From: Flavobacteriales bacterium
Lineage (GTDB): Bacteria; Bacteroidota; Bacteroidia; Flavobacteriales_D; Sanyastnellaceae
Direction: 5' to 3'
Assembly (NCBI GenBank): GCA_015660615.1
Contig: DQKQ01000107.1
Span: forward strand, 1 to 13,765
Length of the DNA: 13,765 nt
Both the position numbers and the translations under genes were made by a program. Positions within the stretch are counted from its first letter, which is position 1, and the number at the start of each line of letters is the position of its first letter. A model generated the notes under the pieces. It ran no database searches. It worked only from the letters and a program-made list of their open reading frames with translations, and was not told where the DNA came from. Shown one piece after another: positions 1 to 6,807 of this stretch.

Positions 1-1
1 G

Positions 2-2479
2 ATTAATCCTCAATTTAATTCCGGGGGAGGCAGTAGTGGAAGTCGTGATAGGAATGCAAGATCCAATAACACCAAATCTAAAAGTAGAGACAGCATGGGA
101 GCTCTTGGTGGATCTATGAGTGGCAGGGGTGGATCATCAGGTGGGTCAGGTGGTCGGGGTGGTTCGAGCTCTTCAGGTCCTTTGTCTTTCTTAAAGATTA
201 GTAATTTTACTGGCAACTACAGCTTCAATGAAGTTTACCGACGAGATATTAATACCGAGTTTCAATTAAATGTTGAGCACAGAGGTGGGCTAGCTTACAA
301 TTGGCAGAATAGACCTAAGCAGCACAAGCCATTTTCAAACATCAAGTTTATACGAGAAACTGAAATACTGAAATTCCTTAAGGATTTTAATTTTTACCTT
401 CTACCTAAGCAGGTTTCAATGAATACTCAGATGGAGAGGGTTTATCAGACAAGTCGTGTAAGGAATAACACAGAAGATTTATTAGGTGTTCAGACTAATC
501 TTTTAATCCAAACTCAAGTTCTCAAATCTTGGAATTGGAACAGAAACTACTCAATTAAGTACGATTTAACCCAAGCCCTTAAATTCGATTATACCGGTCA
601 GGCTTCTGCTCTTATTGGTGAACCCGCAGGAGTAATTCCAACTCAAGAGGAAGATCCAGAAGGATATAATCTATACCTTGACACTGTAAGATTAAACCTT
701 AGAAGCGCAGGTGATGTCACGACATACAATCACAACGTTAACGGGTCGTATAAGCTTCCGTTTGATAAAATACCACTTATGGATTTTGTAACGGGAGACG
801 TCAGGTATCAAAGTTCATTTCGTTGGGATAGAGCCCCTTTTGCTCAAGACACGCTTGGAGCTACGATTCAAAATTCTAGGAATTTAAGTCTAAATGGTCA
901 GGCTAATTTACTCAAGCTATATAATAGAGTTCCTTTCCTAAAAGAGATTAACAACAAGCGCCCGAAAAGACCGAGCTCAAGGAATGTAAGTAACCAAAGT
1001 AGAGATGGGTTTGGTGAAATAGAAGATGAGGAAGAAAAGGACAAGATAGAGATTAACCCGATAGAGCATATCCTGAGGTTTGCAATGGGATTGCAAAGTA
1101 TAAGCGGAACGTTTTCTCGTAACGAGGGTATTATGCTGCCAGGATTTGCTGAAACCAGTAGATATGGAGGGTTTGATGAGAATTTAGAATCTCCGGGATT
1201 GCTCTTCCTTATAGGTCATCAAAACACAGATGTTTTTGGCGATAAAACATCGGATTTTGCAATGGACGCGGCTGCAAATGGTTGGTTAGTTCAAGCGCCT
1301 TATCTCAATCAACAATACACAGAGTCGTTCACAGAAAACTTTAATGTGAGAGTAAATTTAGAGCCCATCAAGCACTTTAAGATTGAACTTACGGCCAATA
1401 GAAGTACTTCACGTAATCACCAAAGTTTCTTCAGGTATGATGAAGATCTAGACGATTGGATTTACGAATCGCCTAACGAAACGGGTAACTTTACGGCTAC
1501 TGTCATGTCTTGGCCTACTACATTTATAAATGATGATGAGGAATACAACTCTGAGATTTGGGACGACTTACTTCTAAGTAGATTGATCATATCTTCTCGA
1601 TTGAATGAAGAAACTTTTAATTTAGATGAACCTAACCCAACAGGTTATTACCAAGGTTGGGGTCCCACTTCACAAGATGTGGCAATACCGGCTTTCATGA
1701 GCGCGTATTTAGGAATTGATCCAAGTACTGTTCCTTTAGATGTCTTCAAAGCTCCAGTAGCTCCTAACTGGAGAATTACATACGATGGACTCAGTAAGAT
1801 ACCATCTTTGAAAAAGACCTTCAGAAGATTTAACCTGTCGCACTCATATCGTTCAACGATGAGCACTTCGTACACAACGAATCTTCAGTACGCAGAAGAT
1901 GACAATGGTTTGCCGACAATTGAGGATAATGGAGATTACTCAAATTGGATCTCTCAAAGACAATTCAATACTGTAAGTATATCAGAGCAATTGTCTCCAC
2001 TTATAGGTCTTGACATGACCATTAAGACAGCTTCTGATAATGAACCACAGGTTAAGGTTGAGATAACACGTGATAGAAATGTAAGTTTTGGTCTTGCAAA
2101 TTATCAAATTACAGAGACAAAGAGCAAAGGAATAGTTATAGGTGTAGGATACAAGTTTGCAGATGTGCGCAATCCGTTTATGAAAACCTACGGCAAGTTG
2201 CCAATTAAGATGTTTAAGGAGACTGATTTCTTAATTAGATGTGATATTAATATTCGTGATAACAGTACTGTTATTCGTAAAATGGTTGAACGCCAAAATC
2301 AAGTTACAGCGGGTCAAACGCTTGTTTCAATTAAACTTTCAGGCGATCTAGAGATTAGCGATAAGATAACTTTGAGGGCTTTTTATGACCAGCAAATAAC
2401 AAAAGCGAAGATTTCCACTTCATTTAATACTTCGAATATTAATTCGGGTGTTGCAATTAGATTTAATCTTACACAATAG
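2..2479 (+). CDS. sprA: SprA (SOV) type IX secretion outer-membrane translocon, C-terminal 825 residues, 5' end outside window
   Basis: SprA is the giant outer-membrane beta-barrel that forms the protein-conducting pore of the Bacteroidota type IX secretion system. The frame is open from base 2, so the first in-window Met (base 95) is internal and the gene begins upstream. Whole SprA proteins are about 2,400 residues, so roughly the last third is present. Family-typical stretches include FLKDFNFYLLPKQVSMNTQM (bases about 391-450), LPFDKIPLMDFV, TIQNSRNLSLNGQANLLKLYN, the 'LPGF...SPGLLFLIGHQ' block, 'VAIPAFMSAYLGID', 'PNWRITYDGLSKIP' and the closing 'ISTSFNTSN...GVAIRFNLTQ'. A Gly/Ser/Arg-rich low-complexity stretch (bases about 20-180) and an acidic linker around base 1020 are probably loops. 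These matches are from memory of the family, but they are many and collinear. gcvH follows after 26 nt. Confidence 0.95.
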   Translation: MNPQFNSGGGSSGSRDRNARSNNTKSKSRDSMGALGGSMSGRGGSSGGSGGRGGSSSSGPLSFLKISNFTGNYSFNEVYRRDINTEFQLNVEHRGGLAYNWQNRPKQHKPFSNIKFIRETEILKFLKDFNFYLLPKQVSMNTQMERVYQTSRVRNNTEDLLGVQTNLLIQTQVLKSWNWNRNYSIKYDLTQALKFDYTGQASALIGEPAGVIPTQEEDPEGYNLYLDTVRLNLRSAGDVTTYNHNVNGSYKLPFDKIPLMDFVTGDVRYQSSFRWDRAPFAQDTLGATIQNSRNLSLNGQANLLKLYNRVPFLKEINNKRPKRPSSRNVSNQSRDGFGEIEDEEEKDKIEINPIEHILRFAMGLQSISGTFSRNEGIMLPGFAETSRYGGFDENLESPGLLFLIGHQNTDVFGDKTSDFAMDAAANGWLVQAPYLNQQYTESFTENFNVRVNLEPIKHFKIELTANRSTSRNHQSFFRYDEDLDDWIYESPNETGNFTATVMSWPTTFINDDEEYNSEIWDDLLLSRLIISSRLNEETFNLDEPNPTGYYQGWGPTSQDVAIPAFMSAYLGIDPSTVPLDVFKAPVAPNWRITYDGLSKIPSLKKTFRRFNLSHSYRSTMSTSYTTNLQYAEDDNGLPTIEDNGDYSNWISQRQFNTVSISEQLSPLIGLDMTIKTASDNEPQVKVEITRDRNVSFGLANYQITETKSKGIVIGVGYKFADVRNPFMKTYGKLPIKMFKETDFLIRCDINIRDNSTVIRKMVERQNQVTAGQTLVSIKLSGDLEISDKITLRAFYDQQITKAKISTSFNTSNINSGVAIRFNLTQ

Positions 2480-2481
2480 TA

Positions 2482-2489
2482 TATTTTTG
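2482..2489 (+). promoter_or_regulatory. Candidate Bacteroidota -7 promoter element (TATTTTTG) before gcvH
   Basis: TATTTTTG fits the phylum's TAnnTTTG -7 consensus and sits 16 nt before the gcvH ATG, just after the sprA stop codon. This would give a leader of roughly 10 nt. No TTG -33 element is visible at the usual 17-23 nt spacing, so this is only a candidate. gcvH may also be read through from sprA. Confidence 0.35.
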
Positions 2490-2505
2490 TGCAAAATTTA
2501 TTACA

Positions 2506-2886
2506 ATGAATGTTCCTTCAGATTTACGATATACAGCCGATCACGAATGGGTTAATATAGATGGCGACATCGCCACAGTAGGTGTAACAGATTTTGCACA
2601 AGGAGAGCTCGGAGATATTGTATTTGTTGAGGTTGAAACAGAAGGTCAGGATTTGGATGCTGAAGATGTGTTTGGCACAATAGAAGCAGTTAAAACAGTT
2701 AGTGACTTGATACTTCCATTAACGGGCGAAGTGATTGAATTTAATGAAGCCTTGGAGGATGATCCTGCACTAATAAACTCAGATCCTTTCGGTGATGGTT
2801 GGATTATTAAGCTCAAGATGTCAAATGTTGCAGATTTCGAATCTCTCATGGATGCTGATGCTTATAAAAACACAATAGGCAAGTAA
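2506..2886 (+). CDS. gcvH: Glycine cleavage system H protein
   Basis: GcvH is the small lipoylated carrier of the glycine cleavage complex. Its lipoyl arm shuttles the aminomethyl group from the P protein (decarboxylase) to the T protein and is reoxidised by the L protein. At 126 residues it has normal family length. The N-terminus (NVPSDLRYTADHEWV) is the classic H-protein opening, and the lipoylation site is K63 in the FGTIEAVKTVSDL motif, followed by the usual LPLTGEVIEFNEALEDDPALIN and the GDGWI segment near the end. The ATG is the only sensible start. No other gcv gene is nearby, so the rest of the complex must be encoded elsewhere. The neighbours (sprA upstream, VanZ-like downstream) have no obvious metabolic link; from memory this order is often seen in Flavobacteriia. 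Confidence 0.97.
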   Translation: MNVPSDLRYTADHEWVNIDGDIATVGVTDFAQGELGDIVFVEVETEGQDLDAEDVFGTIEAVKTVSDLILPLTGEVIEFNEALEDDPALINSDPFGDGWIIKLKMSNVADFESLMDADAYKNTIGK

Positions 2887-2940
2887 TATATTTATTGAGC
2901 TTAGATTAGCCAGTAGAAGAAGCCATAAAGAAAACGCAAA

Positions 2941-3387
2941 GTGAACAAGATGGGAATATTTAGAATAATTACGCCCTCACTTATTGTTGTAATAAGTCTA
3001 ACTTTTTTATTTCTCATGCCAGTGGATGATCTTGAGGTATCATCTTGGTGGGGCACATACAAAATTGACAAGCTTATTCACATCATTGCTTTTGCGATTT
3101 TAGCTCTATCAATTTCAATAACCCTATCAAAACTACGTGTATTAATAGACTTCAACTATCGATTAATGGCTTTAATATTTGTTGTGTGTGCTATTTACGG
3201 CACAATACTTGAATTACTACAACAAGAATTAAGAATGGGAAGATCGGCTGAACTCCTTGATATAGTTGCAGATTGCGTTGGAGTATTATTTGGATTTGTA
3301 ATTTTTCGAGTAGTGTATGCAGTTTTTCCCGGAGTAATCCCCGCTGATTCCGTAAATTCGAACCGTAGAATATCACAACATGATTAG
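2941..3387 (+). CDS. VanZ-like family integral membrane protein
   Basis: This 148-residue hydrophobic protein has about four predicted membrane segments (residues about 6-26, 45-62, 72-92 and 106-128). Family motifs are DKLIHIIAFAIL (43-54), the IYGTILELLQ block (85-94) and R-S-A-E-L-L-D-I-V-A-D (101-111), the acidic/polar signature of VanZ-like proteins. VanZ itself gives low-level teicoplanin resistance in enterococci, but most homologues have no known function, so no role is assigned. The start used is GTG at 2941; ATG at 2950 (MGIFRII) is an equally plausible start only three codons later, and no ribosome binding site decides between them. Its 3' end overlaps the TonB gene by 8 nt (ATGATTAG), which suggests coupled translation. 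Confidence 0.85.
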   Translation: MNKMGIFRIITPSLIVVISLTFLFLMPVDDLEVSSWWGTYKIDKLIHIIAFAILALSISITLSKLRVLIDFNYRLMALIFVVCAIYGTILELLQQELRMGRSAELLDIVADCVGVLFGFVIFRVVYAVFPGVIPADSVNSNRRISQHD

Positions 3388-4081
3388 CAGGAAGACACCT
3401 AAGGCAGACCTAGAAAATAAGCGTTCAACTTGGCGCGCACTTGGATTTATAGCTTCATTAGCATTGATCTTAATTGCCATCTCATGGACGAACTATGAGG
3501 TTTTAGTAAGACAAGCGATTAATTTTGAAGCTGACCTTTTAGAAGATGAGGAGATTCCGGTGAACGTGGTGACACCACCACCACCACCACCACCACCTCA
3601 GCAAACAACTGTGATTGAGATCGTCGATGATGAAGAGGAGATTGAAATCGAACTAGAGATTGAAGATATCGAGCTAGATGATGATACAGATATTGAAATC
3701 ATAGATGATGATGATGATGTTGATGATGATACTCCATTTATGATAGTTGAGAATATGCCTGCACTACCTGCTTGTAAACACATGCGTGGCGATGAACGTC
3801 ATCAGTGTACTCAAATGGAGATTATTAGGTATGTTTCGAAAAACACGAAGTACCCTCATATCGCTAAGGATGCTGGTATTCAAGGGACAGTGTTTGTCTA
3901 CTTTGTTGTCGGAAAAGACGGGTATGTTAAGAACGTGAAAGTTCTACGTGAAGTAGATCCACGTTTAGATAAAGAAGCAAAGCGAGTAGTGGAAACACTT
4001 CCACGCTTCGATCCAGGTCAACAACGTGGAAAAAGCGTAAGCGTTCAATACACTATACCAGTGAAGTTTATTATTCGATAG
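3380..4081 (+). CDS. tonB: TonB-family energy transducer
   Basis: TonB proteins use the proton motive force, delivered by ExbB/ExbD, to drive uptake through outer-membrane TonB-dependent receptors. The 233-residue protein has a short cytoplasmic N-terminus, one membrane anchor (about 20-37), an eight-proline run (66-73), a very acidic periplasmic linker (about 79-118, mostly D, E and I) and a C-terminal TonB_C domain (about 150-233) with IRYVSKNTKYPHIAKDAGIQ, GTVFVYFVVGKDG and the closing VQYTIPVKFIIR. C132 and C143 lie just before the domain (LPAC...HQC), as in one Bacteroidota TonB subtype; they could form a disulfide. exbB and exbD are not in the window. It overlaps the VanZ-like gene by 8 nt. 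The Pro run and part of the Asp run are encoded by pure trinucleotide repeats. Confidence 0.93.
   Translation: MISRKTPKADLENKRSTWRALGFIASLALILIAISWTNYEVLVRQAINFEADLLEDEEIPVNVVTPPPPPPPPQQTTVIEIVDDEEEIEIELEIEDIELDDDTDIEIIDDDDDVDDDTPFMIVENMPALPACKHMRGDERHQCTQMEIIRYVSKNTKYPHIAKDAGIQGTVFVYFVVGKDGYVKNVKVLREVDPRLDKEAKRVVETLPRFDPGQQRGKSVSVQYTIPVKFIIR
3574..3597 (+). repeat. Trinucleotide microsatellite (ACC)8 inside tonB
   Basis: Eight perfect ACC units, read in frame as CCA codons (seven CCA then CCT), encode the eight-proline run of TonB. Because the unit is three bases, slippage would change the proline count without a frameshift. Confidence 0.9.
3704..3730 (+). repeat. Trinucleotide microsatellite (GAT)5-GTT-(GAT)3 inside tonB
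   Basis: Nine in-frame codons, five GAT, one GTT and three GAT, encode the DDDDDVDDD part of the acidic linker. The single GTT interrupts what would otherwise be a perfect array. Confidence 0.9.
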
Positions 4082-4104
4082 TTATTATCTAAAAGGAGGA
4101 AATA

Positions 4105-4647
4105 TTAGAAAATAGAAATAGCTTCGAAATAGCCATCGAGAGCTAATAAAAGATATAGTAAGAAGAGGACCGAGCTAAGCTTGAGTCCTCTTTTTGCGTA
4201 TAGATATATCGATACGGTATCAATCACAATCCAGTACAACCAATTCTCGTGAATCATGTTTATCATAAGCCACGTTGCTGCTAAACTGAATACCGTGGTA
4301 AAGGCATCTAAGAATGGCAACATTGCATCTGTAGTTTTTCTAAGTATGACACCAAGCACCACAGTTCCTATAACAGCACCAGATAGTAAAATGAGATGAA
4401 ACAATCCTGAAATCTGAACATCATTGCCATAACCTATCAGACCTAACCCTGCTAGTCCTATATAGAAAACCTGGAGAGCGCTTTCGGCATATATTTTCTT
4501 ATTCCAACAGATATAGGCAAATAATCCAGCCCCCAGAGCAGCTGGAATAAAGGCCCATGGGAGATAACCCTTTAAATACATCCAAGTGTAGGCCACAGAA
4601 AAAGTAACAGCGGCGATCTCAATTAACCGAGCTTTGTTTTTAAACAT
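4105..4647 (-). CDS. pnuC: PnuC-family nicotinamide riboside transporter
   Basis: PnuC proteins let nicotinamide riboside (NR) cross the inner membrane by facilitated diffusion; phosphorylation inside the cell traps it. The 180-residue protein is almost wholly hydrophobic, with six or seven membrane segments. It shows the family features KIYAESALQVFY (51-62) and, near the C-terminus, ENWLYWIVIDTVSIYLYAKR (134-153), which holds the W-x-x-W-x-x-D core. It is somewhat shorter than the usual 200-240 residues, mainly at the N-terminus. Relatives of this family carry thiamine or riboflavin instead. NR is preferred here because the gene overlaps, by 8 nt (ATGTTTAA), an upstream NadR-like NR kinase. 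The opposite-strand tonB gene converges on it with a 23-nt gap. Confidence 0.88.
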   Translation of the reverse strand: MFKNKARLIEIAAVTFSVAYTWMYLKGYLPWAFIPAALGAGLFAYICWNKKIYAESALQVFYIGLAGLGLIGYGNDVQISGLFHLILLSGAVIGTVVLGVILRKTTDAMLPFLDAFTTVFSLAATWLMINMIHENWLYWIVIDTVSIYLYAKRGLKLSSVLFLLYLLLALDGYFEAISIF

Positions 4648-5170
4648 CTAAGATCTCCTTTATTTTTCGTTCTGCAAATTCAATCCTTTCTTCTAAAGGC
4701 ATCACAGGAATATAGATATAAGGAGCGTTTTCAAATTCTAAGCGAGCTCTAAATTCATTGTTTTTTTCAACTCGTTCTTGATGGTTTGGGATAAGTCGTA
4801 TAGGGTCCTCCTCCCATTTTTCAATGGTTTCACACAGCAAGTATAGATCGATTTTTCTTGAAGAAGATTTAGTAGTGACACGTTTCCCAAAAACGGACTC
4901 AGCCCAAAGGTCTAGAACGAGTCCTGCAGTATCACAAAAGACACCGTTTGCAGAGGTAGAATTGATCATTTCCTCAAATTTATTTTCCTCCAATCGATGA
5001 AGCTCTTTTAATGTTTCAAAAGTTTCAGTTCCATTCAGCACAGCTTCATTTTCTCGACACAACTCCATAATAAAGGGCCAATTAAATTTTTCTGCAAGTG
5101 GTTTAATTAAGGTTGACTTCCCTGAATTTTCTACTCCAGTAATTACAATTCTGAACTTGTGATTACTCAT
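4640..5170 (-). CDS. NadR-like ATPase, probable ribosylnicotinamide kinase
   Basis: The protein matches the C-terminal kinase domain of NadR (AAA_28 type), which phosphorylates nicotinamide riboside to NMN. It has a Walker A loop GVENSGKST (residues 12-20), the second motif VFCDTAGLVLDLW (77-89) and the kinase segment WEEDPIR (119-125). There is no N-terminal adenylyltransferase domain or HxGH motif and no helix-turn-helix, so NMN to NAD conversion must happen elsewhere. The start chosen is ATG at 5170 (MSNHKFRI, 176 residues), which overlaps the LRR gene's stop in ATGAGTAA; the adjacent ATG at 5173 is equally possible. A longer frame back to 5209 (MLRCPNHV...) only covers LRR coding sequence. 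The pairing with pnuC supports uptake followed by phosphorylation of NR. Confidence 0.85.
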   Translation of the reverse strand: MSNHKFRIVITGVENSGKSTLIKPLAEKFNWPFIMELCRENEAVLNGTETFETLKELHRLEENKFEEMINSTSANGVFCDTAGLVLDLWAESVFGKRVTTKSSSRKIDLYLLCETIEKWEEDPIRLIPNHQERVEKNNEFRARLEFENAPYIYIPVMPLEERIEFAERKIKEILDV

Positions 5171-5762
5171 CATCGAACGTGCAATGACATGGTTCGGACA
5201 TCTCAACATTGATGTGAGGTAGAAGATCGAGCAGCCAGGTTTGCTCTGAAAAAGTCATATCGTTATAGAGAATATCCAATGTTGTCAGCTTAGGCATATC
5301 ACTTAGAGAACTGGGGAACCTTCTCAGTAGGTTCGACCAAAGCCCTAGCCACTCTAGATTTTTTAATACATCAATATCTAGGGGAATTGCAGTAATGAAG
5401 TTGTCTCCAAGATATAATTCCCTCAAATTTTCCAAATCTAGAATGACACTTGGGAATTCTGTTAGTTGATTTCTTTCAGCTGAAAAGATTTCAAGACGAT
5501 TCAATTCACTCAACCAATCAGGTAAAATTTCGATTCGATTTTTATCGAGCCGAAGCTCAATTAATTCTGTGAAAGCTTTAATTTCTTCCGGGATAATTTT
5601 AAGTTTCTGCTTTTTCAGATTTAAAACCTTAACTATTTCACCAGCATGATGAGCTTCGAGTGCCAACTCTATAGATTTGAATTCTGTTTGAGCTTGAGTG
5701 TATGGGGAAATGCAATTCGACATCATTACAAAGAGTATTACGAGTAATCTATAGTAAATCAT
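5163..5762 (-). CDS. Secreted leucine-rich-repeat protein
   Basis: This 199-residue protein has a hydrophobic signal peptide (about 1-24, likely cut after YTQA). It then has five consecutive leucine-rich repeats of exactly 23 residues (44-66, 67-89, 90-112, 113-135 and 136-158) and a sixth partial one (159-170). The repeats fit LxxLxLxxNxLxxhPxxhxxLxx. After the repeats come a short amphipathic segment and the tail EPCHCTFDDE with two cysteines. LRR solenoids bind other proteins; the partner and role here are unknown. C17 follows MSN, which is a poor lipobox, so a lipoprotein is unlikely. Its ATG overlaps the ribF stop (ATGA), and its 3' end overlaps the kinase start, so it lies inside a cofactor operon without an obvious metabolic reason. 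Confidence 0.85.
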   Translation of the reverse strand: MIYYRLLVILFVMMSNCISPYTQAQTEFKSIELALEAHHAGEIVKVLNLKKQKLKIIPEEIKAFTELIELRLDKNRIEILPDWLSELNRLEIFSAERNQLTEFPSVILDLENLRELYLGDNFITAIPLDIDVLKNLEWLGLWSNLLRRFPSSLSDMPKLTTLDILYNDMTFSEQTWLLDLLPHINVEMSEPCHCTFDDE

Positions 5763-6718
5763 AATACGGGTGGAACTGCAAATTGTAGTAATTCTAAGGT
5801 TTCATCTCGATCTCTGCTAAGTGCTGCTTTTAACTCGTTAAGTCCGTTGAATAACATTTCGTCTCTCAGCCTCTTGACTATACGAACTTCAATAGCTTGC
5901 CCGTAGCAATCGCCTTGGTATCCGATGAAGTGAACTTCAATGGTCGTTTCCCCCGAGTCGGTTTTTATAACAGATGGTCTGCACCCGATATTCATCATTC
6001 CCTTCATCCATTTACCTTCGTTTATTCTAGCCCAAACAACATATACACCATCCATTGGGACAATTTTCAGTGGGTCAGAAAGCTTAAGGTTAGCAGTGGG
6101 GAAGTCTATTGTTTTGCCTAATTTATCACCTTCTACTACAGTGCCGGATAATGGGAAAGGGTGAGATAATAAATCATTTGCATGTTCGATCTGTCCTTCG
6201 ATAATTGCATCCCTTGCTTTGGTGCTACTAACTCGTATTTCACGAATCCTTTCAGCGTTTAAAGCTGTGACACTAAAGTTAAACATAAGACCCATTTCTT
6301 TCAGGCTACTGAATGAACCTTCTCGATTCCTACCGAACCTATGATCATCACCGATGACTATCTCAGTAGGTTTAATTCCTTCAGCTAATAATTTACGAAC
6401 ATAATCTAATGGAGTCAGACGAGATAATGCAATATCGAAGCGCACTACAATTAAATGATCGAGTCCTGCATTTTCAAGAAGAGCTTCCTTTTCTTTCCTT
6501 GTGTTGAGCAATCTTAAATTGTGGTTGTCGGGATGAAGCACAACTCTGGGATGAGGTGAAAAAGTTAATAGAGCTGTTTCGCCATTTATTTTATTGGCTT
6601 TTGCTTTAAGGACTTCAATTACGGCACGGTGTCCAGCATGAACACCATCGAAGGTGCCGATGGTTAAAACGACAGGTTTTTTCGAGTAAAAATTCTCTAT
6701 TTTTAGGTGAACTTTCAA
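5759..6718 (-). CDS. ribF: Bifunctional riboflavin kinase / FAD synthetase
   Basis: RibF phosphorylates riboflavin to FMN and then adenylates it to FAD. The N-terminal adenylyltransferase domain shows GTFDGVHAGH (residues 21-30), GDDHRFGRNREG (123-134) and VSSTKAR (163-169). The C-terminal flavokinase domain shows GTVVEGDKLGKTIDFPTANL (192-211), MNIGCRPS (242-249) and TIEVHFIG with the probable catalytic Glu 261. The start is TTG at 6718: the residues after it (KVHLKIENF...PVVLTIGTFDG) align with the usual RibF N-terminus and give a normal 319 residues. The frame stays open to TTG 6790 with GTG at 6778, but no ATG exists there, the extra residues do not look like the family, and that stretch carries the divergent atpD promoter candidate. 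First gene of the minus-strand unit. Confidence 0.94.
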   Translation of the reverse strand: MKVHLKIENFYSKKPVVLTIGTFDGVHAGHRAVIEVLKAKANKINGETALLTFSPHPRVVLHPDNHNLRLLNTRKEKEALLENAGLDHLIVVRFDIALSRLTPLDYVRKLLAEGIKPTEIVIGDDHRFGRNREGSFSSLKEMGLMFNFSVTALNAERIREIRVSSTKARDAIIEGQIEHANDLLSHPFPLSGTVVEGDKLGKTIDFPTANLKLSDPLKIVPMDGVYVVWARINEGKWMKGMMNIGCRPSVIKTDSGETTIEVHFIGYQGDCYGQAIEVRIVKRLRDEMLFNGLNELKAALSRDRDETLELLQFAVPPVL

Positions 6719-6767
6719 GTGTGTTAAGTTATGGTCAAATAGAGTGTTAATTTCATAAATGGTGTTG

Positions 6768-6775
6768 TACTTTTG
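6768..6775 (+). promoter_or_regulatory. Candidate -7 promoter element (TACTTTTG) for atpD-atpC
   Basis: TACTTTTG is an exact match to TAnnTTTG. It lies 32 nt before the atpD ATG in the 89-nt space between the divergent ribF and atpD starts. A TTA (6747-6749) sits 18 nt upstream where TTG is expected, one mismatch from the -33 consensus. Transcription would begin near 6780 and give a leader of about 25-30 nt. Confidence 0.45.
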
Positions 6776-6807
6776 CACTCGATTATACAAGCTTAAACGC
6801 GATTAAC

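Noticed and set aside
10..216. Proline-rich open frame on the minus strand opposite the sprA Gly/Ser stretch
   Set aside because: It is the reverse complement of the Gly/Ser low-complexity codons, which read as Pro-rich on the other strand; no gene features are seen.
4077..4089. GATA-GTTAT-TATC inverted repeat near the tonB stop as a terminator
   Set aside because: The stem is only 4 bp and A/T-rich, with no T run after it on either strand.
4091..4099. AAAAGGAGG, a near-perfect Shine-Dalgarno sequence in the gap after tonB
   Set aside because: No ATG, GTG or TTG start follows at a usable distance on the plus strand, and the region runs into the antisense 3' end of pnuC. It is likely chance.
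5174..5209. N-terminal extension of the NadR-like kinase (MLRCPNHVIARS)
   Set aside because: These codons overlap the LRR coding sequence and do not resemble the kinase family; the ATG pair at 5173/5170 in the stop-overlap is the better start.
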